Origin: Bacteroidia bacterium
GTDB taxonomy: Bacteria; Bacteroidota; Bacteroidia; Chitinophagales; Chitinophagaceae
Direction: 5' to 3'
NCBI GenBank assembly: GCA_030429205.1
Contig: JAUICZ010000003.1
Location: 1-64,000 of the forward strand
Length of the DNA stretch: 64,000 bases
In this document: in pieces, positions 56,710 to 64,000 of the stretch
Layout of the letters: the number at the start of each line of letters is the position of its first letter
How positions within the stretch are numbered: the first letter of the stretch is position 1
Notes under the pieces: model-generated
Told to the model about the DNA's origin: nothing
The model's input: the letters and a program-made list of their open reading frames with translations, nothing else
The model's database searches: none
Translations under genes and position numbers: made by a program

Positions 56710-57981
56710 ATGTATCCTGATTTTCAATATTTACTACAGAGCTTACTAGGCACAGAGATGCCTGAGTGGTTAAGCATATTTAAAACGTTTGGCTTTTTTG
56801 TAGCTATGGCTTTTTTAGCTGCAGCCTGGACACTTAAGAAAGAGCTGAAAAGAAAAGAGTCTCAAGGGTTATTACAATCTGTTACCGTTAAATATGAAAC
56901 GGGCAAACCCGCAACTAAGTTGGATTACATTTCATCTGCCATTATTGGTTTTTTAGTTGGCTTTAAGATTATTGGCATATTTGGTAGAATAGCAGAAGTT
57001 TCACCAGACCCTCTCGGTTATATCTTCTCTTCAAAAGGAAGCATTATAGGAGGCCTTCTCGGGCTTGCTGGTTTTGTGTACATGAAGTACCGTGAAAAGA
57101 AAAGTCAGGAGTTACCTGAACCAAAAGTTATTGGAAAAAAGCTATACCCGCATGAAAGGGTTTTAGAAATCCTATTGATCGCTGCAGTATCTGGCATGAT
57201 CGGTGCGAAAGTGTTCAATGCTTTTGAAACTTGGGAACAATTCCTTAGCGATCCCATAGGTAACTTATTCTCTTCAGCAGGACTAACATTTTATGGAGGT
57301 TTAATAGTTGCAACAGCTGCACTGTACTACTACAGCAGAAAAAACAAGATTGACTTCCGTCATCTATGTGATGCAGTTGCCCCGGGATTGTTACTGGCTT
57401 ATGCTGTGGGCAGGCTCGGATGCCATTTTGCTGGAGATGGTGACTGGGGAATATTCAATAGTGCATACATTACCGCCAATGATGGTAGCTTACAATTAAT
57501 TGCTGCAGATGAGTTTGAAAAACTAACCGCTGCTGTTTCTCAGAAATACACTGACTTGAAAACCATTCCGCATATATATGCGCCTGCACCAAGCTGGTTG
57601 CCAGATTGGGTATTTGGGATGAACTATGCACACAATGTAAATAATGATGGAGTATACCTTGCAGGGTGTACCGGTAATTATTGTGCTGTGTTGCCGGTAA
57701 GTGTATTCCCAACACCCATATACGAGTTTGTTGCTTGTACTATCCTTTTCCTGATACTTTGGGCATTACGCACAAGACTGAAACACCCGCTACAGCTATT
57801 TGGCGCCTATCTTATCATGAATGGGCTGGAACGTTTCTTTATAGAAAAGATAAGAGTAAACTACAAATACGACTGGGGCTTTATACAACCTACACAAGCA
57901 GAGATCATTTCTACTGTTTTGGTGATTACAGGACTGATTCTTTTGTTTGCTCTAAAAAGGAAAAAACAACCTGCATCTTAA
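56710..57981 (+). CDS. lgt: Prolipoprotein diacylglyceryl transferase
   Basis: A membrane protein of 423 residues. The Lgt signature is present as AVGRLGCHFAGDGDWG (the conserved GR.G..GDGDWG loop), with FYGGL upstream and PTPIYEF near the end. Lgt attaches diacylglycerol to the lipobox cysteine of the lipoproteins seen throughout this window. It is longer than the usual roughly 260-300 residues because of an N-terminal extension and a lumenal insertion (about residues 256-330). It overlaps the convergent gene by 4 bases. Confidence 0.92.
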   Translation: MYPDFQYLLQSLLGTEMPEWLSIFKTFGFFVAMAFLAAAWTLKKELKRKESQGLLQSVTVKYETGKPATKLDYISSAIIGFLVGFKIIGIFGRIAEVSPDPLGYIFSSKGSIIGGLLGLAGFVYMKYREKKSQELPEPKVIGKKLYPHERVLEILLIAAVSGMIGAKVFNAFETWEQFLSDPIGNLFSSAGLTFYGGLIVATAALYYYSRKNKIDFRHLCDAVAPGLLLAYAVGRLGCHFAGDGDWGIFNSAYITANDGSLQLIAADEFEKLTAAVSQKYTDLKTIPHIYAPAPSWLPDWVFGMNYAHNVNNDGVYLAGCTGNYCAVLPVSVFPTPIYEFVACTILFLILWALRTRLKHPLQLFGAYLIMNGLERFFIEKIRVNYKYDWGFIQPTQAEIISTVLVITGLILLFALKRKKQPAS

Positions 57982-58721
57982 GGTCTTCTTGGTTGCGCAC
58001 TACGGCCTTTACCTCTGAAGACAGGGATGTAATTCTGCTGTTTATACTTAGGCATAATGGCAATTTTCAAGCCTATGGAAATTGCATATGCCGTGATGTT
58101 GTAATGTAAATCTGTAGAAGGCCAAGTACCCGGAGCTACAGCTGTGTACCCTAAAGAGTAATTACGCAAACTACCTTCAATATTAAGAGCAATGGCATGC
58201 GTTAAACCATAAGTATACCCTGCCTGAAATCCAAAGCAAAAACCGCTGCCTCCATCGGGCGCTCTATAAGATTCGTTAGGCCTACGTTTAGATGCATTGT
58301 ATGCAGTAAAACCATAACCCAGAGCTACTCCACCATATAGATATGCCCTGGATAAATTAAGCCTAGCATTACCTACTACACTTGTAGCCATTAATTTCTT
58401 TGCATAAATATATCTTTTGTTATCTCCACCTATGTAAGAGTTAAAAGACACAAGATGAGCAGAATCTGATAAGCTTGACTTTCGGGACAACTCTGTTACA
58501 CGAAATTCTAATCCGACTGAAATACTTCTGTGCACATTATACAACCCTTGTATTGCGGCAGTATAATTCATACTAATCTTATCCCCTTTATAAACCATAT
58601 TGCCAGAGGGGTTGCTATTAATTGAAGGACCTGCACTAGCAGCTATTTCTATAGCTCCACGTTGTGCAATGGCATTACATGCAAATAATAAAACTAAAGC
58701 TATTATTATTCCGTACCTCAT
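57978..58721 (-). CDS. Outer-membrane beta-barrel-like secreted protein
   Basis: From the ATG at 58721 (247 residues): MRYGIIIALVLLFACNAIAQ is a signal peptide, and the 11 upstream codons are excluded. The mature part alternates hydrophobic and polar residues with Gly and Tyr (SISVGLEFRVTELS, AYLYGGVALGYGFTAY, FGFQAGYTYGLTHAIALNIEG). This suggests an eight-stranded barrel in the outer membrane. It ends in a basic, Arg/Pro-rich tail (FRGKGRSAQPRRP). Specific function unknown. Confidence 0.72.
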   Translation of the reverse strand: MRYGIIIALVLLFACNAIAQRGAIEIAASAGPSINSNPSGNMVYKGDKISMNYTAAIQGLYNVHRSISVGLEFRVTELSRKSSLSDSAHLVSFNSYIGGDNKRYIYAKKLMATSVVGNARLNLSRAYLYGGVALGYGFTAYNASKRRPNESYRAPDGGSGFCFGFQAGYTYGLTHAIALNIEGSLRNYSLGYTAVAPGTWPSTDLHYNITAYAISIGLKIAIMPKYKQQNYIPVFRGKGRSAQPRRP

Positions 58722-58773
58722 TAGTCTTGATTTTATTCCGTACAAAAATAACAATCGTATTCAAACACAAAAA

Positions 58774-58797
58774 ACGGGCTGTCTCGAAACAGCCCGT
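58774..58797. terminator. Terminator of the cytochrome P460-like gene
   Basis: A perfect 9-bp stem, ACGGGCTGT (58774-58782) with ACAGCCCGT (58789-58797), and a 6-base loop, with A residues following on the minus-strand exit side. Confidence 0.8.
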
Positions 58798-58822
58798 CAA
58801 ATCACAACTAAATAATACTCCC

Positions 58823-59362
58823 CTACCGGGTAAATACATAATCGTTATTGGCAACCTTTCCGTGACAACCTTTGCAACCACCATTATTTAAATTGGCTCC
58901 TCTTTTAGTATCTCCATTATCTACTAATACAGAACCATCAGAGTTTAGTATAAAATACTCCCAGTTATTTCCGCTGGCATCAAAGTTATTACCACGCTTA
59001 GCCATAGCAGTTATCATACTACCACCACCATTTGCAGACCATGTAGTTTTCTTTGCTATAATTGTCCCTACGGGATACTGCCCATTATCAGAACGAGATG
59101 CTGCACTATTGCCCCAATATATAGTACGCTGAGAAGAGCTGTCGTTACCTGCATGTGCCGGCCCAAGATTGGCAGGGTCTACTCCATTTTTAACTGCTCC
59201 TATAGACCAATTCTCAAATGCACTGAAAGTACTATTGTCTGCAACAAACTCTGAAGCTTGTTGTGGTGTGGGGTCATCATTTTTTTCGTTTTTACAAGAC
59301 TGAATACTAAATGCCCCCAGCATAACTAATGCTGTAGCACCAATGATCGTTGTTTTTTTCAT
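58823..59362 (-). CDS. Cytochrome P460-like haem lipoprotein
   Basis: A protein of 179 residues. The lipoprotein signal is MKKTTIIGATALVMLGAFSIQSC (lipobox IQSC, Cys23), followed by a Pro/Asp linker. The body carries a P460-type pattern (WSIGAVKNGVDPANLGPAHAG, YPVGTIIAKKT, WEYFILNSDGSV) and a C-terminal c-type haem site CKGCH near residue 165. P460 proteins bind haem cross-linked to Lys and oxidise hydroxylamine or handle NO; the lysine here is not identifiable with certainty. It is the last gene of the sigma/anti-sigma cluster. Confidence 0.75.
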   Translation of the reverse strand: MKKTTIIGATALVMLGAFSIQSCKNEKNDDPTPQQASEFVADNSTFSAFENWSIGAVKNGVDPANLGPAHAGNDSSSQRTIYWGNSAASRSDNGQYPVGTIIAKKTTWSANGGGSMITAMAKRGNNFDASGNNWEYFILNSDGSVLVDNGDTKRGANLNNGGCKGCHGKVANNDYVFTR

Positions 59363-59535
59363 AAGCTTATGTTTTTACAATTAGTAGTGTACTAAAGGAA
59401 TAGACGCAATAAAACATAATACTTTACACCAATACATGGTAAATGAATCTGAAAAGTATATTTAAATAGATGAAACGGGAAAAATCAATGATAAACTACG
59501 TGACTCATAATTAAGAGCAATAAACGCAAATCATT

Positions 59536-59772
59536 TTAAAGTGACTTTATTGCATTTTTTACGGTCTTTTTAGCCTCATCAGGCATACGTCTATCGACTG
59601 AAGTTTGCTTGACCCTACGAGCAATTATTTTTGCTTGTTGTTCAAAACGCTTACAGTATACACACATAACATTATGAAAAGCTAGCTTAAGCCTTTCCAT
59701 AAGAGTAATCTTCCCTTCTTGTTTTTTAGAAGCCAGCATAGTAGCTTCTTTACAATTCAACATTCCAAACAC
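59536..59772 (-). CDS. Small putative anti-sigma factor with ZAS-like motif
   Basis: A protein of 78 residues encoded 8 bases downstream of an ECF sigma factor gene. It has Cys7 followed by His33-x3-Cys37-x2-Cys40 (NCKEAT ... FHNVMCVYCKR). This is the C...HxxxCxxC arrangement of zinc-binding anti-sigma (ZAS) domains. A basic helix (KIIARRVKQTSVDRRM) follows. There is no membrane segment, so it would be a soluble, possibly redox-sensitive anti-sigma. Function is inferred from motif and position. Confidence 0.7.
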   Translation of the reverse strand: MFGMLNCKEATMLASKKQEGKITLMERLKLAFHNVMCVYCKRFEQQAKIIARRVKQTSVDRRMPDEAKKTVKNAIKSL

Positions 59773-59780
59773 AATAAACG

Positions 59781-60368
59781 TTATTTATCCATCCAGTTTT
59801 TCTGGATGCAGTTACGCAAATTTAGTTTTGCCCTATGTATTAAAACCCAATAGTTAGACGGAGTAATCCCCAATACCTTACAAATTTCTGACGAATCCAG
59901 ATCGTCTAAATATTTCATCGTAAAAGCCGCATTTTGTATTTCTTTCAATTTTTCACGACACCTCGTCAGGATCTCTACAAACTCCTTACTTTCAACTCTC
60001 TGCGATGCTGCTTCTGATTGCCAGTCTGTTATCTGTTTAGCAGAATCTGATGTCCAATGGCCATTTTCACTGAACATATCTTGTGTATCATCTTCTAAAC
60101 CTAAACTTACATTTGTTCTGCTCAGCTTACGATAATGGTCTGTTATTTTGTTCCTTAAAATGGTATATAGCCAGTTCTTTTCAGAGGCCTCTCCCTTATA
60201 CCCTTCTCTAGCCTTCCATGCGCTTAAAAAAGTATCTTGTACAATATCCTGCGCAATAGCATCATCTTTTACACGCACAACAGCAAATGCAAATAACATA
60301 TCTGCATACTTGTCTACCCATTCATCTGCATTTAGCTGATGTTTTGCACTATGCTTATTATCAGACAT
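59781..60368 (-). CDS. ECF-type RNA polymerase sigma factor
   Basis: A protein of 195 residues. Region 2 is WVDKYADMLFAFAVVRVKDDAIAQDIVQDTFLSAW, then YTILRNKITDHYRK. Region 4 is CREKLKEIQNAAFTMKYLDDLDSSEICKVLGITPSNYWVLIHRAKLNLRNCIQKNW. The two-domain layout fits the ECF subfamily. The spacer has acidic and Ser-rich residues. The anti-sigma gene follows immediately, and a P460-like lipoprotein gene comes after a further 173 bases, which is a plausible regulon target. Confidence 0.9.
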   Translation of the reverse strand: MSDNKHSAKHQLNADEWVDKYADMLFAFAVVRVKDDAIAQDIVQDTFLSAWKAREGYKGEASEKNWLYTILRNKITDHYRKLSRTNVSLGLEDDTQDMFSENGHWTSDSAKQITDWQSEAASQRVESKEFVEILTRCREKLKEIQNAAFTMKYLDDLDSSEICKVLGITPSNYWVLIHRAKLNLRNCIQKNWMDK

Positions 60369-60456
60369 CCTAAAAACAATCGTTTTACCCTAATGTAAAT
60401 ATATTGTCTTTTCTCTTGAATGAATAATTGTATAAATTAGGCGAAAAGATACGGGA

Positions 60457-60855
60457 ATGAGAAAAATTACTTCCACAATAGGTAAAGACAAATACATCAC
60501 AAAAATAAATACCCTATCCGGACATACTGTTACAGCTGACGAACCAGAAGAGCAAGGAGGGATGAACAAAGGACCAGCACCAGGCGAATACCTCGCTACT
60601 GCGCTAGGAGCTTGCACTTGTATTACTATGCGTATGTACGCTGATAGAAAAGAATGGGACGTTACAGCTATTACTGTTACTGTGGTATACGAACGAGATA
60701 GAGAAACCAGAACCAGCAGCTTTGTAAAAGAAATAAAAATAGAAGGAAACTTAGATGCCGAACAAACAAAAAGGATTTTACAAATTGGTGACAGATGCCC
60801 TATCCATTTTACGCTCAGCAACCCAATAACAATAGAAAGTAAGCTAGTGCAATAG
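60457..60855 (+). CDS. OsmC/Ohr family protein
   Basis: A protein of 132 residues. The thiol-peroxidase pair is present: Cys in GACTCITMRMYADRKEWDV and Cys in GDRCPIHFTLSNP. Other conserved elements are GMNKGPAPGEYLATALG. These enzymes reduce organic hydroperoxides, typically with dihydrolipoyl or other thiol partners. A long minus-strand open frame (60390-60821) covers it but lacks coding features. The coding assignment is based on these motifs. Confidence 0.9.
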   Translation: MRKITSTIGKDKYITKINTLSGHTVTADEPEEQGGMNKGPAPGEYLATALGACTCITMRMYADRKEWDVTAITVTVVYERDRETRTSSFVKEIKIEGNLDAEQTKRILQIGDRCPIHFTLSNPITIESKLVQ

Positions 60856-60879
60856 CACTCTTAAAGCAACGTTAAACAA

Positions 60880-60909
60880 TTGCTCAAAATTCCTTTTTTC
60901 GTTAAATTG
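60880..60909 (+). promoter_or_regulatory. Possible promoter of the 238-residue gene
   Basis: TTG (60880-60882) is followed by 20 bases and then TAAATTG (60903-60909), close to TTTG-N19-TAnnTTTG but one base short in the second element. It lies 25 bases before the start codon at 60934. Confidence 0.35.
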
Positions 60910-60933
60910 TAGTAGCCATTAATTACAACTTAT

Positions 60934-61650
60934 ATGAAACTTGGAGAAACTTGGTTTTTAGAAGGGTTCGTTGATTTTGAATTGCAGAAGTATAAATTAC
61001 TGGCCTACTTACAAGAGGTAAATAAACACTTCAGCAATACTAAACTTTACCCCGATCTTGCGGATCTCATTGTCCATTACAGAAACATTATGGACTTCAA
61101 AAAGAATAAGCAGCTTTTGCGTACACAGTTTCCTAAACAGCTGTCAAAAGCAGACCTTACGAAGCTAGAACTCGTATATGAAGAGATGTTGGAGGACAGC
61201 TCGATTATGCAAGAGTTAGAACGTATCACAGAATTTGCTACTCAAAAGATGAAAACGACGATTGACGACGGTGCTGAAATATATGACTTTGTTGAAAATC
61301 AATTACTAATAGCACCCGTTGGTATATTACCGCTATACAAAGATGAAGGTTACCTACTTTTAAAATATACGGACAAAACAAAAGTCAACGTATACAACTA
61401 CACTATTAGTCGTATTACACATCAAAACGACAGGTACCGATCGCTGAAGATAAATTATGTAGACCACTGGACTAAGAATAGCTCTAACACATACGAGCAA
61501 ATTAAAACCAGCATTATAAAAACGGTTAAGACGTTACCCAACCCTGCAGTATATTTTATAGAGTCTAAAATGCAAGTACCATTATCGGAAACATTGCTAC
61601 CCATTGCAAAAAGAGTATTGATACAATATGTGCAAAGAGGTGACGCTTAG
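60934..61650 (+). CDS. Conserved-looking hypothetical protein
   Basis: A protein of 238 residues, soluble, without signal or membrane segments. A helical N-terminal half (WFLEGFVDFELQKYKLLAYLQEVNKHF ... LVYEEMLEDSSIMQELERI) is followed by a strand-rich half (LLIAPVGILPLYKDEGYLLLKY). No family recognised. Its 3' end overlaps the convergent NDH-2 gene by 4 bases. Confidence 0.72.
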   Translation: MKLGETWFLEGFVDFELQKYKLLAYLQEVNKHFSNTKLYPDLADLIVHYRNIMDFKKNKQLLRTQFPKQLSKADLTKLELVYEEMLEDSSIMQELERITEFATQKMKTTIDDGAEIYDFVENQLLIAPVGILPLYKDEGYLLLKYTDKTKVNVYNYTISRITHQNDRYRSLKINYVDHWTKNSSNTYEQIKTSIIKTVKTLPNPAVYFIESKMQVPLSETLLPIAKRVLIQYVQRGDA

Positions 61651-62942
61651 GTCGCCCCATTGTCTTTTTGATATTTTCTATTTAACTCTACTTGCTTTCG
61701 GGTAGGCATTAGTATCAAACGAAGTGTGGTATCGTTAGTTACATAACTAATGGCCCAGTTAATAAAAATAAACAGCCTGTTCTTTACACTCACAATAAGC
61801 ATCAGGTGCAAAAACATCCAGAAAAGCCAAGCTGTAAACCCCTGAAAACTAAACGTAGGCAAGTCTACTACTGCTTTCCTTTTACCAATGGTTGCCATTG
61901 TTCCCGGGTTCACGTATTTAAATGGCTGTATACTCTGAGTACTCAACTCCCTTCTAAAATTTTTCGCTAAATGTTTACCCTGATTAACTGCAACATTCCC
62001 AAGCTGCGGGTGTCCGTTTGGCCAACTAGGTGTTTCCATATATGCAATGTCACCAACAGCATATACATGCTCATAACCTTCAACTCTATTGTATTCATTT
62101 ACCTTTAGCCTACCACCACGAACAACTTCAGCTTTATCCAACCCACTTGGCACATTACCTTTAATACCCGCAGCCCATATCAAGGTATGAGTTGGTAATT
62201 CCCTGCCGTCTTTTGTCGTTACCAGCTCTCCATCATAATTATCAACAAATGTGTTCAGCCATACATTAACGCCTAAGTTTTCCAGATATTCCTGTGATTT
62301 TTTCTTAGAGGCATCACTCATTGCAGAGAGCGTATTAGACATACCTTCTACCAAATAAATACCTAAACTTGAAAAGTCCATATCAGGATAGTCCTTAGGC
62401 AACACATTCTTCTTCATCTCTGCCAACGCTCCTGCCAACTCTACTCCTGTAGGTCCTCCACCAACAATAACAACATTCATGATTGCCTCTAACTCATCTT
62501 CGTCGGCCGTTAATGCATCTTCAAAATTGAGCAAGATTCTGTTTCTTAATGCCATTGCCTCCGTGGTAGATTTCATAGGAAAGGCATGCTCTTCAATTGA
62601 TTTGTTACCAAAATAGTTTGAGGTGCAACCAGTGGCAACTACTAGCTTATCATAAGTAATTATACTTTCAGTAGTTACTACCTCATTATTATCTGTATCT
62701 ACACGTAATACCTTTGCAATACGTACGTGTACATTGTTTCTCTTCTGGAACACTTTGCGTAGTGGAAAAGATAGCGAGCTCGGCTCTAAACGCGCTGTAG
62801 CTACTTGATAAAACAATGGTTGAAATTGGTGAAAATTATATTGGTCGATAAGTGTTACATGAAAATTATCGTCTTTCAACCTTCTTGCCAGCTGTAACCC
62901 TGCAAAACCTGCCCCAAGAATTACTATTCTTTGTTTAGCCAT
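61647..62942 (-). CDS. ndh: Type II NADH dehydrogenase (NDH-2)
   Basis: A 431-residue flavoprotein from the ATG at 62942 (MAKQRIVILGAGFAGLQLARRL); the 6 upstream codons are excluded. FAD motif is GAGFAGLQLA, NAD motif is VVIVGGGPTGVELAGALAEM, and a second FAD segment is VYAVGDIAYM. The C-terminal hydrophobic stretch (FTAWLFWMFLHLMLIVSVKNRLF) with a basic flank suits membrane attachment. NDH-2 passes electrons from NADH to quinone without pumping protons. Confidence 0.93.
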   Translation of the reverse strand: MAKQRIVILGAGFAGLQLARRLKDDNFHVTLIDQYNFHQFQPLFYQVATARLEPSSLSFPLRKVFQKRNNVHVRIAKVLRVDTDNNEVVTTESIITYDKLVVATGCTSNYFGNKSIEEHAFPMKSTTEAMALRNRILLNFEDALTADEDELEAIMNVVIVGGGPTGVELAGALAEMKKNVLPKDYPDMDFSSLGIYLVEGMSNTLSAMSDASKKKSQEYLENLGVNVWLNTFVDNYDGELVTTKDGRELPTHTLIWAAGIKGNVPSGLDKAEVVRGGRLKVNEYNRVEGYEHVYAVGDIAYMETPSWPNGHPQLGNVAVNQGKHLAKNFRRELSTQSIQPFKYVNPGTMATIGKRKAVVDLPTFSFQGFTAWLFWMFLHLMLIVSVKNRLFIFINWAISYVTNDTTLRLILMPTRKQVELNRKYQKDNGAT

Positions 62943-63031
62943 TGGTTTGCTTTTTATCAAAGTTAAGGGAGTCTACCAGCTATTTCAAAAGAAAGGTGTT
63001 AAAACGGATATATCTTCACTTAGATAGAACA

Positions 63032-63062
63032 AAAAAGCCACGAGCTATACTCGTGGCTTTTT
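63032..63062. terminator. Terminator of rny
   Basis: A perfect 13-bp stem, AAAAAGCCACGAG (63032-63044) with CTCGTGGCTTTTT (63050-63062), and a 5-base loop, 17 bases downstream of the rny stop on the minus strand. Confidence 0.9.
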
Positions 63063-63078
63063 GTTGCTACTTTATTTT

Positions 63079-64000
63079 TTAGCGAGCAATATTCACTGCC
63101 CTTAATTCTCGTATAACGGTCACTTTTATCTGTCCCGGATATTGCATTTCTTTTTGAATCTTATCCGCAATTTCAAAAGATAGTTTATCACTATCAGCAT
63201 CGCTCACCTTTTCTGCTTCTACAATTACACGTAGCTCACGACCTGCTTGTATTGCATATGCTTTCTCAACACCATCATAGTTAGTTGCCAGCGATTCTAA
63301 ATCCTTAATACGCTGCAAGTAGCTTTGCATGATCTCGCGACGGGCACCAGGACGTGCACCACTTATAGCATCACAAGCCTGAACAATAGGAGATATTATA
63401 TATGTCATCTCCATCTCATCGTGGTGAGCACCAACAGCATTAACAACAGCTTTATGCTCGCCACATTTCTCTGCTACTTTTGCACCAAGCAATGCATGAC
63501 TCAATTCAGATTCTTCGTCAGGCACTTTACCAATATCATGCAGCAGACCTGCACGCTTAGCTAGCTTTACTACTTTTTGTCCTAAACCAAGTTCTGCTGC
63601 CATTGTAGCACAAAGGTTTGCAGTTTCTTTTGAGTGCATCAATAGGTTTTGCCCATAAGAAGAGCGGAAACGCATTTTACCTATCAGCCTTACTAGGTCT
63701 TTATGTAAACCATGTATGCCTAGTTCAATTATTGTACGCTCACCTATTTCTTTGATCTGTTCTTCTAGCTGCTTTCTGGTTTTCTCAACAACTTCTTCTA
63801 TTCGCGCCGGATGGATACGCCCATCTTGCACTAAACGCTGTAAAGACAAGCGGGCAATTTCTCTACGGAATGGATCAAAGCAACTTAAGAGAATTGCTTC
63901 AGGAGTATCGTCAATAATCAAATCGACACCTGTTGCTGCTTCTAAAGCACGTATATTACGCCCTTCACGACCGATGATCTGCCCTTTAACCTCATCCGTT
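63079..64000 (-). CDS. rny: Ribonuclease Y, C-terminal part (truncated by window edge)
   Basis: The reading frame continues off the right end; about 307 codons are visible. The upstream edge reads [29 protein letters not shown], the KH RNA-binding domain. Then comes an HD domain ([13 protein letters not shown] ... [12 protein letters not shown]) and the C-terminal [20 protein letters not shown]. RNase Y starts mRNA decay at the membrane; its N-terminal anchor and coiled coil lie outside the window. An internal ATG at 63921 is not the start. Confidence 0.95.
   Translation of the reverse strand, partial: TDEVKGQIIGREGRNIRALEAATGVDLIIDDTPEAILLSCFDPFRREIARLSLQRLVQDGRIHPARIEEVVEKTRKQLEEQIKEIGERTIIELGIHGLHKDLVRLIGKMRFRSSYGQNLLMHSKETANLCATMAAELGLGQKVVKLAKRAGLLHDIGKVPDEESELSHALLGAKVAEKCGEHKAVVNAVGAHHDEMEMTYIISPIVQACDAISGARPGARREIMQSYLQRIKDLESLATNYDGVEKAYAIQAGRELRVIVEAEKVSDADSDKLSFEIADKIQKEMQYPGQIKVTVIRELRAVNIAR

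Noticed and set aside
60390-60821. Minus-strand open frame of 143 residues
   Set aside because: Covers the OsmC gene on the other strand. OsmC has both catalytic cysteines and family signatures, whereas this frame has none.

Overview
The window comes from a member of the Bacteroidota, most likely the Chitinophagales/Chitinophagaceae branch. The evidence is two secreted proteins with type IX secretion (T9SS) C-terminal sorting tails, a PorW/SprE-like T9SS lipoprotein, an IPExxxVDY protein, a DUF2723 membrane protein, many short lipoproteins, near absence of Shine-Dalgarno sequences, and promoters of the Bacteroidota type (TTTG, 19 bases, TAnnTTTG). It is ordinary chromosome. I see no insertion sequence, prophage, CRISPR array or integrase. 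Genes are tightly packed, and most convergent pairs are separated by short U-tailed hairpins.

Layout. 1-425 is gene-free and carries two tandem consensus promoters firing leftward out of the window, with boxA-like sequences, possibly an rRNA leader. 0.4-10.7 kb: a lipoprotein, an M16 peptidase, GlmM with an FAD oxidoreductase, TrhO, two tandem paralogous secreted proteins and an FMN reductase. 10.7-20 kb: a PspC-like protein, aconitase, an EEP-family hydrolase, a tail-fibre-chaperone/T9SS protein, leucine dehydrogenase, PdeM and GlyA. 20-27 kb: a large secreted protein with a possible caspase-like His/Cys pair, PPK2, two alpha/beta hydrolases (one PhaC-like), a frameshifted gene, a methyltransferase and ribosomal protein L19. 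27-37 kb: a T9SS beta-propeller-type protein, TrmD, RimM, a Rel/Spo (p)ppGpp enzyme and a PorW/SprE-like protein with a long 11-residue repeat. 37-46 kb: a stub resembling an M23 N-terminus, AtpZ and an AtpI-like protein without the rest of the ATP synthase, SprT, an M13 peptidase, a vWA protein, a DEAD-box helicase, an RlpA-like protein, a SET protein and pterin dehydratase. 46-56 kb: an M14 peptidase, PabB-like, an acidic protein, PurA, IPExxxVDY, DUF2723 and tRNA-Cys. 56-64 kb: uridine phosphorylase, Lgt, an outer-membrane-type protein, a P460-like cytochrome with a sigma/anti-sigma pair upstream, OsmC, NDH-2 and the 3' part of RNase Y.

How the genes fit together. Most are housekeeping: translation and tRNA modification (rplS, trmD, rimM, trhO, tRNA-Cys), RNA turnover (rny, DEAD-box), stringent response, cell-envelope precursors (glmM, lgt), one-carbon, purine and folate metabolism (glyA, purA, pabB), TCA cycle and respiration (aconitase, NDH-2). 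A second theme is the envelope: T9SS machinery and cargo, metallopeptidases of families M13, M14 and M16, and many lipoproteins. The regulatory unit most likely to repay study is the ECF sigma factor, its small ZAS-like anti-sigma and the adjacent haem lipoprotein. I found no clear defence or mobile system. The most unusual items are the PorW hendecad repeat, the candidate caspase-like protein, the S74-T9SS fusion, the tandem leftward promoters at the left edge and a homopolymer frameshift near 25.43 kb.
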